The notes beneath the pieces were generated by a model. The model searched no databases. It had not been told where the DNA came from and saw only the letters and a list, made by a program, of their open reading frames with translations. This document shows positions 43,651 through 53,631 of a stretch of 64,000 nucleotides of DNA, in pieces. A program made the translations under genes and the position numbers. The stretch is from Bursaphelenchus xylophilus (taxonomy: Eukaryota > Nematoda > Chromadorea > Rhabditida > Aphelenchoididae), in assembly GCA_904066235.2 (NCBI GenBank), contig CAJFCV020000004.1, forward strand, positions 868,001 through 932,000, read 5' to 3'. How positions within the stretch are numbered: position 1 is the first letter of the stretch; every line of letters begins with the position of its first letter.

Positions 43651-44030
43651 CTTCACAGATTCGGAGCGGCCCGCCGAAAACATGCAAGTGCGCGGCGCGA
43701 AAGCCCTCAGGCCAGAGAAACAGAGGCGGGACGACGTGTTAGGGATGGACGGCGAAAAAGATTGGCGCCGGCGGGCCCGCCGTGTCCTTGGCGACTTTTT
43801 CGGCGGCTTTTTCCTCCTTTCCGAATTCTCCTCTTGGACAGGATTCAGATGTTCCGCATCCTGCTTTCTTGTCTTTGCTTTTTTCGCCCTCACGTCAACA
43901 AGTGTTTGGTCGACGTTCCCGACAAATTTAGGGCCCGCGGCGGGGACGCGGATTTTGTGTTCCGAGCTTTACTTTTTGCTCTTTGTACGCGGGTTTTGGA
44001 ATCTTTTTTTGTAATGAATCGTATATTACG
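43650..44030. other. GC-richer stretch without supported gene
   Basis: Overlapping frames on both strands exist, but none has convincing splice sites or family features. Confidence 0.35.
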
Positions 44031-44292
44031 CTTTTTCAAAAGTGCAGACACATTTTGTCGTGGGCCGCACCGTGCACAAAAATCCCTTTTGCGGGGTGCA
44101 TTTTGACCTTTCGCACTGTGCAACCGGATATCGCTGCGACGCAAGCTTTTCTCAACGGAGCCGGCGCGAATTTTTTGAAATTGCACAGTGCAAAAATGTT
44201 TCGAATCGGATCGCGTCGCGCGGGGAACACGAAACTTGCACTGTGCAAAAAAGGCCGGAAAATGTGTCTGCACTTTTGAAAAAGCGTAATAG
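44030..44292. mobile_element. GCAC-N-GTGC element with perfect inverted ends
   Basis: Ends TACGCTTTTTCAAAAGTGCA and its inverse complement TGCACTTTTGAAAAAGCGTA; next inwards ACACATTTTG and AAAATGTGT. It has five or six palindromes inside. A compact, self-contained example of the family (about 260 bp). Confidence 0.85.
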
Positions 44293-44304
44293 AAAAAAGC
44301 TCGA

Positions 44305-44463
44305 ATATCAGTCTGTCGGGAAAATAATGTGCGCGATGTCGCTGAGCTGAGCGTGTCGCTGAATTGAAAGCAATTTGATTTTTTTGCGACACAATTCATT
44401 TTTTTTGACGGCGAAGCGATTTTCGATGCGACAAAGTACTCATTATTTTCCCGACAGACTGAA
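44305..44463. mobile_element. CAGTCTGTCGGG MITE
   Basis: ATCAGTCTGTCGGGAAAATA to CATTATTTTCCCGACAGACT then GA, with GTCGCTGAATTGAAAGCAAT in the arm. It directly follows the previous element. Confidence 0.85.
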
Positions 44464-44571
44464 AAGTAAATTTCGAGGGTTTGGTGGAATTTGCGACCGA
44501 TTGAGAGAGAGAGAGAGAAAATAATATTTTTTTTATTTTTAAACATTTTTTTTTTGTTTTTCACTACTATT

Positions 44572-45272
44572 AGTACTTTCATAAAGTGCGTAGACTTTTT
44601 TCCCGCCGCTCAGTGCATCTTGAACCTTTTCCCACGCTTGTCGCTAACGCACAGTGCAAACCCCAAAAAAGCCGTTTGCACTGTGCGAATTCTTGGCGCC
44701 GGAATTTGCACAGTGCAAGCGACGCAATTGGAAATGTTTTCATTTTTCACTTTTTCGTCGCGAATGCACAGTGCACTTTTCTTTTTTCGCACCGTGCGAA
44801 CCTCAAAAACCTTGAAAAGGTCGTTTGCACCGTGCAGATTTTTGAGCAAAGCCTCGGCGGAATCGCACAGTGCATCTCAAACATTTTCCCTGCTTGTCGC
44901 TAATGCACCGTGCAATTTTCTCTTTTCGCACCGTGCGAACCTCAAAAATCTCAAAAAAGTTCGTTTGCACTGTGCAGATTTTTTGGCAAAGCCTCGGTGG
45001 AACCGCACAGTGCATTTTGAACCTTTTCCCACGCTTGTCGCCAATGCACAGTGCACTCTTCTTTTTTCGCACAGTGCAAACCTCAAAAAAGGTCGTTTAC
45101 ACTGTGCAAATTCCTGGCGACGGAATTCGCACAGTGCAAAGCGCCGCGATATTTCGTCGCACAGTGCAAAAAATCGCAAAAAAGTGAAATGCACGGTGCA
45201 AAATTGGGTGTTTTTTTGTGCACGGTGCGGGACGCGACAAAGTCCATGCACTTTATGAAATTACGAATAGTA
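44572..45272. mobile_element. 700-bp GCAC-N-GTGC element
   Basis: Left end TAGTACTTTCATAAAGTGCG; right end GTCCATGCACTTTATGAAAT. About 24 palindromes. A sub-unit with TTTTCCCACGCTTGTCGC and AACCTCAAAAA(A)(G/C) recurs at about 44625, 44883 and 45025, showing internal tandem growth. Confidence 0.85.
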
Positions 45273-46170
45273 ATTCCGATATCATGTCTGGCCGTTTTTC
45301 GCACCGTCACCGTTGGATTTGGCCCCAAAAACTTCCGGTTGTCGCCGCTTTTCCCCATTTTTTGGCTGTTTACGGAAGTAAAAACAGATATTCGGGGTTC
45401 AATTTTCACCTAAATTTGATCGCTTTTGTCACCCAGAGATCTTGTATATAATACGCAATTATTTAGGGTATAATGTAAGTCCTTAAAATTGAGATTTTTT
45501 GCGATATAACAGGTTTTATCCGGATTTTTGAGGGGTTTTCCCTGTTTTGGGGTTTAAATTAATTTTTCCGGCCAAACTACGCGTTCTTATGGTTTAATTA
45601 CACTTATTAACTGTTGCCTATTGCCGTCAGCAGATTTAATTTATGGAGAACGGATTGAAAATGTATACGGATTGTGGGAAAAAATGATGACATTCTCGGG
45701 AGTAATATTGTAAAAAAACAGTATTGTAAGAGGATTTGCGGATTTATTTTCGAACACCAGAGTCTTAGAAGTGTTTTGCAGCAATAACAACACTTTTTTT
45801 AGAGTTTTAAGGCCTATTCGGGGGAAAGTGACATATTATACGATCAAAGATTTTTTTAAAATTTATTTTGACTGCAGACATCGTAAATTTTACAATGTGG
45901 CTCGTTATGAGTTTTATTTATGATCTTATATATTTTTTCGAAGGGAGACGTTTTATACGACAAAAACTTTTTTTGAATTTGATGACTAAAATAAGGAAAT
46001 TTGGCTTGCTAATAAACAATTTGCCGGTTCTAGTGCTCGAAAGCGGTAGAAAAATCTTCCTGGCGGCGTATTTTACATATATTCGAAAAAAAAATTTGTC
46101 ATTTTTAAAGTATTTCCTCCATTTTTGTGCAAAAATTTTCTCTTTTTTTGCGTGACGTGCCGAAAAATCC
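45272..46170. other. No recognised gene
   Basis: AT-rich; two CATTTTATACGA-type sites (45832, 45948) are outliers of the TTTTATACGA palindrome repeat. Open frames are hydrophobic low-complexity. Confidence 0.35.
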
Positions 46171-46175
46171 TTTTC

Positions 46176-46974
46176 TAATTGTCTCGAAACATCTGCAGCC
46201 TCTTAAATTCCTCGGCCTCCATTTGGAGTTCCGTTTCCGCGGGATTCAGACGCTTTTTCGGCCGAAAATGGGAAAATAAATTTTTTTTGCGATTCGAAAA
46301 AAGATTGTTTTACTGGTGTTTAATCCTTTCTAGTAGTATTTTCACAAGTGCATGGACATTTTTTCGCTTTCGCACAGTGCATTTTCAACTTTTTCCCACG
46401 CCTCCGCCAACGCACAGTGGCATTTTTGAATTTCAATTTTTCGCACAGTGCAAACCTCAAAAAAGCCGTTTGCACTGTGCATTCTCTTTTTCGCACAGTG
46501 CAAACCTCAAAATAGGTGGTTTGCACAGTGCAAAGTGACGTGTTTGAAACTTACGATTGTTGCAGCGATATTTCGCCGCACAGTGCAAAACCAAAAAATA
46601 AAATGCGCGGTGCAAGATGGGGGATTTTGCACGGTGCGGAGCGCGACAAGAACGCACGGTCCCCACCGTGCAAAAAAAAATTCGCGTGTTTTTGCACCGT
46701 GCACTCACCTTTTTTTGGTTTTGCACTGTGCATTTGAAATATCGCTGCGACGTGGGCTTTTCTCAATCGTGCCGCTGCGATTTGACTCAAAAATGTGCAC
46801 AGTGCAATCGGCTTTTTTGAGGTTTGCACGGTGCGCAAAGACAAAAATCCGGGGGCTTTTAGTGCACGGTGCGGGCCGCCAAAACTGTCCGTGTGATTTA
46901 TGAAGCAGCTAATATTTATAAATAAAAAATTTTTTATACCATTTCTCGAGTGTGAAGACAATTTTCCAAGCCAT
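46176..46974 (-). CDS. Possible small minus-strand gene split by a repeat
   Basis: A putative first exon, 46974-46940 (MAWKIVFTLEK, GTATAA donor), and a last-exon-like frame, about 46262-46176 (LNPAETELQMEAEEFKRLQM, ending in TAG), flank a palindrome-array element. The last frame has clear coding character (amphipathic, Glu/Leu-rich). The two do not join in phase with the acceptors I can see, so an exon is missing or the model is wrong. The ATG would lie 180 bp from the ATG of the divergent Armadillo gene, sharing a promoter region. Confidence 0.3.
46330..46918. mobile_element. 590-bp GCAC-N-GTGC element
   Basis: Left end TAGTATTTTCACAAGTGCAT then GGACATTTTTTCGC; the right end is degraded, TGTCCGTGTGATTTATGAAG. 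About 18 palindromes, with CAGCGATATTTCGCCGCACA and ATATCGCTGCGACGTGGGCT mirrored inside. Confidence 0.8.
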
Positions 46975-47154
46975 TACGACGTTTTTTTTCGCTATCTTGA
47001 AATTTTAAAATTTAAAAAAAAAAAATAAAGAATAAATTTTTTTCAGATTTTTCCAGCATAATCCAGTAGCAATAACCCTCAAATTGCCCTGATCTCCACG
47101 CAACACCACTTGTTCAACGCTTTCCACTTGTTATTTCATTGATTGTTATTCGAT

Positions 47155-50100
47155 ATGGGTGCACAACAGTCGTCGTTTGTTGTGGAAATCGCCGCACCGC
47201 GCTACGGGAAATTTCAGGTGATTTTTTTTTTAATTTTCGGCTTTTCTTGAAGGGTGACTTCATTTACAGAGGTGCGAGTCGGTTCGCAGAGTCGCTCTAG
47301 TGATTTCGGCGACCTGCACTGTGCGAAAACAAAAGTTCACCTTGCACTGTGCAGTTTCCCGCTTTCTGCACCGTGCAATAGACTTTTTTGGGATGTCGCT
47401 TGCGCCCTGGCTCTCCCTGCACAGTGCAAATCGCTCGAGTGATTTCTGCGACAATGCACTGTGCGAAAACATACGTTTTTTTTTGCTGCACAGTGCAATT
47501 TCTTGCATGGTGCAAAAATGACCCCAGCGACTTTGCGATCCCGCACGGTGCAAATTTTTTATTTTTCGCACCGTACACTCAAAAATCTGCACAGTGCAAT
47601 GAAATTTTTTTCGGACAGTGCAAATTTTAAAATTTTTACCGCTCTGTGCAACTTATTTGTAGAGCTTTGCAGGCTTGAAATACGAGGAAAAAAATAATCC
47701 AAAAAATTTTTAAAAAAATAGGCCACTTTTTTTGTTATTCGTCCGATTCTCACAGTAATTCGCTATGAACATCGTATGTTTTCGTACGCGAGACAAGGAT
47801 TTCCGAGCTTGCATATCCGACCCGAAGAATACGTATTTCGAAATCAAAAAAGATAGATGATGACTAAAAAAGATCATTCATAGGGCAAATTACATGAAAT
47901 TTCATATAAAATTTATTTCAGAGATAAAAATTATATTTATGGCAAAAAATTTCATATATTATATAATACAAAAATCCTCTAAAATAATCAAAATTTTGCC
48001 TTCAGAGCCTCCCACAGAAGGATCCGGACGACGAAAATGCTCAATGGAGGATCACGGTGAATCCGGCCAGCGAATTGGGGAACACGGATACCCTGCGCAA
48101 CCTGATCAACAAGCTATATCACATCCAAAAGCTCCTGAATCCCTCGGATGTCAGGCAAATTTTAACGGCATTGAAGTTTCTGGACTCGGGACAAGAATTG
48201 ATGCTCCCATTGCTCACTGTGATCAGCAACTCCACCGCCTATCCCTCGAATCAGGTGAGAGTTTGTTTGCACTGTGCGAGGACATGTTTCATCGTATAAA
48301 GTGTCACTTTTTTTCACTGTGCAACCGAGACTAGAGTTTGTTTGCACTGTGCGAGAACATGTTTCATCGTATAAAATGTCGCTTTATCGCACTGTGCAAC
48401 CGAAATTAGTGTTTTTTTTTGCACTGTGCGAGACTTCAAGCTTTTTTGCCGCACAGTGCAATCAAAAAAATTTTTTTTTCGAAATTTTCGTTGCACAGTG
48501 CGAAAAAAATCTGCACCGTGCAGTGGAAAATCAAAAATTTCGCACTGTGCAAAATTTCTAAACTTTTTCTGCACGGTGCAAAAATGGGAAAACATGCACA
48601 GTGCAGATCAAAAAAATATTTTTTTGCACTGTGCAACCGAAATTGGATCTTTTGCACTGTGCGAGACGGCAAGTCTTTTTGTCGCAAAGTGCAGTCAAAA
48701 TTTTTGTTTTGAAATTTTCATTGCACAGTGCGAAAATCAAAATGCAAAGTTTGGAAAAGAGTTTGCACAGTGCGAAAAGTTATTTTTTATTTGCACTGTG
48801 CGGTAAAAAATAAAGATTGCACAGTGCGGGAAAAATATAAAACTGATTGCACTGTGCATTTTTTCACATTTTTGCACCGTTCACAAAAGTTTGGAGATTT
48901 TGCACAGTGCGAAATGTATGACTTTCGACTGCACGGTGCAGATTTTTTCGCACTGTGCAATGAGGCTTTCAAAAAAAATTTTTTTGATTGCACTGTGCGG
49001 TAAAAAAGCTTGAAGTCTCGCACAGTGCAAAAAATCTAATTTCGGTCGCACAGTGCGATAAAGTGACATTTTATACGATGAAACATGTTTTTCAAATTTT
49101 TATTTTTAAAATACGGTAGTTTGAAAATTTTGCAGTTTATCGCATTTTTAAGGAAAATTTAAGACCATTTTTTTAAGAAAAAAATGCTTCTTTGTGCCAG
49201 CTTTTTTTCAAAACCAGCAAAGTCGTCATATACAGGGTGACCCAAAATAACGGAGACAAAAAATTTCTCGTTTTTTCTGCGACTTATTAAGATTCGTGAG
49301 TGACTCCTTATTTATACTACAGTACCACGTTAGGGGAGTTTTATATACCGGAAGTTTTCTTGTACGACGCTCTTTTGCCTTGAACGACATCAATATATCC
49401 GGTTGACTCGGACCCTTCTGCCCGTGGGGTCTTTTTACAATAAAGCTGCCTTACTCAAAAAAGAAAACTCGGAAGAGGTTGAGATTTGCTGTAATTAATT
49501 ATCATAATAAGGCCTTTAAAATGAGCTATCGTGCTCAGCTTAACTATCGATGGTTCAAAAGTTACAGCCGAGTATTTTCAGGCAGTTGAAGTGCAAAAAT
49601 CGGCCTTTTTTGAAAATGTAAGCGTAAGAAGGAGTTTGAGTGTTAGATAAGGCAAAATGAAATATGAGTTACTAGAACATGATTAAAGGAACACCATAAA
49701 AGCAAAAGAGAAACATTTTGTAACTGCCACGGAATTCCATTTGGTAATCACTAGAATTCTGCCTTATTCTTGCCTTAGGCGAAATACCGGTCAAGCCGGT
49801 GACACATAAAGACCGAAAGTGCCCTAGGCTGATTCTCAAGAGTCGTATTCATAAGTGTGCAGGAGCATAATGCACCATTTTTATCTATCATGTCATTCTG
49901 TTATCGATAACCCATCTTTCTCAAAGCCGCGTGCCATGGGGAGGTTCTGGGCGAGAAACTTGTTAAGGAAAAGCTGTTGCAACCAGTAAGCAATACCAGC
50001 TTTTTTCAGAATCATTGTATTAATGAATAAAACACGTACTAGCGGTTTTAGCTTTATTCGAAAAAAACTGAATTTTTTATAGAAAAAACTTGGAAAAAAT

Positions 50101-52895
50101 GGCAATCTTGAATGTTGAGATTGGTACCACCGTAGAAATAAAAACCGTAGCCCAAAAACCTACGCAACTGCTTTCTTAGGGGCATAGTAGTCTAACAAAA
50201 CAAATGAACTTGCCATTTCTGCAACTGTAGTACAGCCAGGCTCTACGCAAAACACGGGAACCAAACTTGAAGGCCAAAAAACGGCGCAAGGCATCTTTGC
50301 TAAGCTGTAACTTTTTTCTGCGTCAGGATGATTCCACCAAATTTTCGTGGATTACAGAGGAGGTGTTATAGAATATTACCCGTTGTCGCTTATGTTTCTC
50401 TGACCCCCGGTTTTCGCGGTGGGACCTTTAAAAATTTGTCTCCGCTATTTTGGGTCACCCTGTATAATATAAAAAATTCAATTTTTTGTTTCATAAATAT
50501 TCAAACACCCCTTCAAAATTTTTACAATTCATTTCCAGAGTCTTCTACGTCAATTCGGCGTCACCAAGCGGATCGTCGACTTGTTTACGGAGCGCCAATT
50601 CGAGTGGTCCAAGAGTTGTCGGATCATGTTGCTCCAATGCATCGCCAACATGGCCGTGGACCACGAAAACGAGATGATGCTGAGGAAGGCGATCCCCGCC
50701 ATCGTGCGACGGACCGAAAGCACGGTGGACATGGAATGTGTGGTGGCATTGCAGGTGAGTTTTAGCTGATGATAGGGTAATATAAAAAAAGTTGGATTTT
50801 TGACATTTTTTTAAAAATAATATATCAATAAAGGTATGTAGAGGGGTTATAAAGTCATAACAGTTCTATTTTTTGCTTTTTTTTCTATTCCGAATTCAAA
50901 ATCACCAATTTTCGGTGATTTTTTTTATTGCACTGTGCAAAAAATAAAAATGTCGATTGCACTGTGCAACATTGGTTTTTTGAAAAAAAAATTTTTGATA
51001 ATATCTGAAAGTGCTTCTGTAACGCAACCATAAAAGTGCCATCACGTATTTTAACCCACAACCCTTTGAAAATTCAAATTTAAATTTTGCACTGTGCGAA
51101 AATTTAAAACTTGATTTTTCCCTTTGGATTTCGAAATTTTACAAAATGTAATGTCTTGTGGTTTCTCTACAGCTGTTGTTGACAGGTTGTGAAAATTTGG
51201 AAATTTTTTCTCACGGAAGCTCCGAGAAAATCACATTTTTTTCGACCGCACAGTGCGAAAATTTAAGACTGGGATTGCACAGTGCGGATGAAAAGATTTT
51301 GCACAGTGCGATTTTTATTGTTCTTATTGAGATGTCGCAAGCAAGAAAAAAAATTTTTTGAACGATTTTTTCTTCGAATTTTCCGAAAAATTCAATTTTT
51401 TAGGCTGCACTGTGCAAAGTTTGACAAACAAAAAACTAAAAAATCTTTGATCAAATTTTTTAATCAAAATTTTTTCAGGCCCTAACCAATCTATCATCGT
51501 CGATAACGCCGGAACAAGTCAATCTCTACGTCCCTTGCATTCCGCATGCGCTGAATAAACTCTGGGTGAAAGGGGAGGTCAATCTTCATTCGCTGAAATT
51601 GCTGGTCAACCTCGCTTGCTGTCCCGACTTGGTACCCTATATTTTGGCGTCCAAAGTGAGTTTTTTGATTTTTTTTTTTTTTTTTTTTTTTGAAAAATTT
51701 TTGCACTGTGCGCAAAATTACTTTTGGGTGCACGGTGGAAAATAATAGAAAATTCTGCACTGTGCAAAACAAAAATTTTTCGCACTGTGCAAAAATAAAA
51801 TGTTTTTTGCACAGTGCAGAAAAAGTTTTTGAGTGCACGGTGCGAAACGATCAAAAATTTTGCACTGTGCAGAAATTGTTTCTGCACTTTTGTCTTTGCA
51901 CAGTGCAGAATTTTGTATTTTGCACTGTACATCTAAAAAATTTTCTGCACTGTGCATCTAAAAAATGTTTCTGCACTGTGCGAAAAAAAAATTTTTTGCA
52001 CAGTGCAGAAAATTTTTTTGAGTGCACGGTGCGAAACGATCGAAAATTTTGCACTGTGCAGAAATTGTTTTTGCCTTTTCGTTTTTGCACAGTGCAGAAT
52101 TTTTTATTATTTTGCACCGTGCTTCTAAAAAATTTTTCAATTTTCTGCACTGTGCAAAAATAAATGTTTTTTCGCACTGTGCAAGAAAAAAATTTTTTTG
52201 GTACACGGTGCAAAATGATAGAAAATTTTGCACGGTGCAAAAAAATAAAAAAAATTTTTTTTTTTTTATTCTTTTGCACCGTGCATCTAAAGCAATTTTT
52301 GCACAGTGCGAAAATGATTCCCGCACGGTGCAAAAACAATTTCTGCACAGTGCAAAAAATTTTTTTTCGCACAGTGCAGAAAAAGTTTGTGGGTGCACAG
52401 TGCAAAATAATCGGAAATTTTGCACTGTGCACAACAAAAACTTTTTTTTACTAAAAATTTTTTTCAGACAGTAACCGGTCTACTGACAATTTTGGACGCC
52501 GACAAGCCGGATGTCCTGCTTCGAGCCGTCACCTGGCTGCTTTGCATGAGCACCGCAGTCGAGGCACTCTCAATAACTTATGATCAAATTGCGCCACTGA
52601 ATCAGGATCCTTTTGGCAACCCAAATTACACATTATACCATACGTTATACGGATTTAGAGTGAGTTTTCAAAAAAAATCAAAAAATTTTTTTAATTTTTT
52701 TTTTTTTTTTTTTTTGAAAAAATTTTAAAAATACCTCATTTTCAGGGGAAACGCGAGCTCTCCGACCGCTGCCGAACCTTGCGCGACCACAAAAGCAAGG
52801 AAATTTCGGACAAAGCGGAGCGACTCTTGGAGACACTCGGCAAAATTCAGCAAATGAGAGAGTCTATGTACTCGTTGGACAAGGTCCTGCAATAA
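47155..52895 (+). CDS. Armadillo-repeat protein of ARMC10/ARMCX type, 6 exons, about 348 aa
   Basis: Exons 47155-47217, 48006-48254, 50539-50754, 51480-51655 (the end may be off by one base), 52468-52659 and 52746-52895, ending in TAA. The start MGAQQSS has the Gly2/Ser6 pattern of an N-myristoylation site, so the protein may attach to a membrane. No membrane helix is present, unlike vertebrate ARMCX/ARMC10. Residues of about 40-300 are helical Armadillo-like repeats: NLINKLYHIQKLL, LMLPLLTVISNSTAYPSNQ, LLRQFGVTKRIVDLF, LHSLKLLVNLACCPDLVPY and LLRAVTWLLCMST. The SNSTAY...NQ and L-L-N-L-A-C-C-P patterns match the Armcx-type family as I remember it. A basic coiled tail closes the protein. Exons are well conserved in character. 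All large introns are packed with palindrome arrays, and intron 2 has a 1.23-kb transposon. Members of this family act in mitochondrial dynamics; that role here is inference. Confidence 0.82.
47272..47655. repeat. GCAC-N-GTGC array in Armadillo intron 1
   Basis: Starts GTCGGTTCGCAGAGTCGCTC then TAGTGATTTCGGCGACCTGC, the CGACTTTACGAAC-type end also seen at 12.4 and 59.8 kb. About 14 palindromes follow. Confidence 0.8.
48265..49085. mobile_element. GCAC-N-GTGC array with TTTTATACGATG ends, Armadillo intron 2
   Basis: The left side has ACATGTTTCATCGTATAAAG twice (48284 and 48358) and the right side the inverse, GACATTTTATACGATGAAAC (49066). The array of about 27 palindromes therefore sits between inverted TATACGA units, and phrases such as CACTGTGCAACCGAAATTAG/CTAATTTCGGTCGCACAGTG are mirrored. 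Confidence 0.8.
49233..50462. mobile_element. 1230-bp mariner-like element, decayed
   Basis: Ends CAGGGTGACCCAAAATAACG and, inverse, CGCTATTTTGGGTCACCCTG, each bordered by TA. Length, TA target and CAGGGTG ends are typical of mariner elements. The minus strand has a weak frame (LNKFLAQNLPMARGFEKDGL at about 49915-49975) that loosely recalls the end of a mariner catalytic region. It is broken by stops, so the copy is inactive. Confidence 0.7.
50925..51420. repeat. Sparse GCAC-N-GTGC array in Armadillo intron 3
   Basis: Seven palindromes spread over about 490 bp, with long unique spacers. A CTTGTGGTTTCTCTACAG (51149-51170) looks like a splice acceptor but has no usable frame behind it. Confidence 0.7.
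51700..52440. repeat. Very dense GCAC-N-GTGC array in Armadillo intron 4
   Basis: About 29 palindromes, roughly one per 25 bp, separated by T/A-rich linkers. A sub-unit with GCACGGTGCGAAACGATC and AAAATTTTGCACTGTGCAGA recurs at 51835 and 52023. Exon 5 starts 28 bp beyond the array. Confidence 0.85.
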
Positions 52896-52939
52896 TTTTC
52901 GGTTTTCTCAGACTTTCTCTTTACGTTCGCAATGAGGTT

Positions 52940-53340
52940 TTTGAGTGCACAGTGCGAAAAAAAGGAGAAATTTTTTGCACAGTGCGGCAATTGTTTTTGC
53001 ACAGTGCAGAAAACAATTTTTGCGTGCACGGTGCGAAAAAAAGGAAAAATTTTTGCACAGTGCAGAAACTGTTTTTGCACTGTGCGGCAATCATTTTCGC
53101 ACTGTGCAGAATTAGTTTTTTTGGTGCACGGTGCGAAAAAATGAATTTTTTTTAAATGCACGGTGCAAAATAATAGAAAATTTTTTTGCACCGTGCACCC
53201 AAAAAATTTTTCTGCACCGTGCAAAAAAAATTTTTCGCTCGGTGCAGAAAATTTTCTCTAACTGCACGGTGCAAAATAATGTTAAATTCTGCACTGTGCA
53301 AAAACAAAAAATTCGCACTGTGCAAAAATTTTCAATCCCA
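52940..53340. repeat. GCAC-N-GTGC array between two convergent genes
   Basis: About 17 palindromes starting 50 bp after the Armadillo stop codon. It fills most of the 736-bp space between that stop and the stop codon of the channel gene on the other strand. Confidence 0.8.
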
Positions 53341-53631
53341 TTTAGAAAATTTCTAGTCAATATTTATTTTTGATCTCAAGATGACCACTTTTTCTGTCTT
53401 TTCACTACCTTTTTCAGTTGTATTACCTTTTTTTCCATTATTATTTCGTTTTTTGTACAGGAATTTTCTCACAAATAAATTTTTTTGAACTCTCAAATAA
53501 AAATAAAACATTACGAATCGTTATTTTACAGCAATTTATTATTTGAAAAATTGAAAGACCAGTTGTTTTTTTGGCACATTTTCTCTCCAAAAAATCGGAG
53601 ATTTTTCGAAATTTCAGGGGATTTTTTTTCA

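Noticed and set aside
47155..47217. Viral or bacterial origin of any part of the window
   Set aside because: All supported genes are intron-bearing with worm splice signals; no ribosome-binding sites, operonic overlaps or viral gene order were seen.
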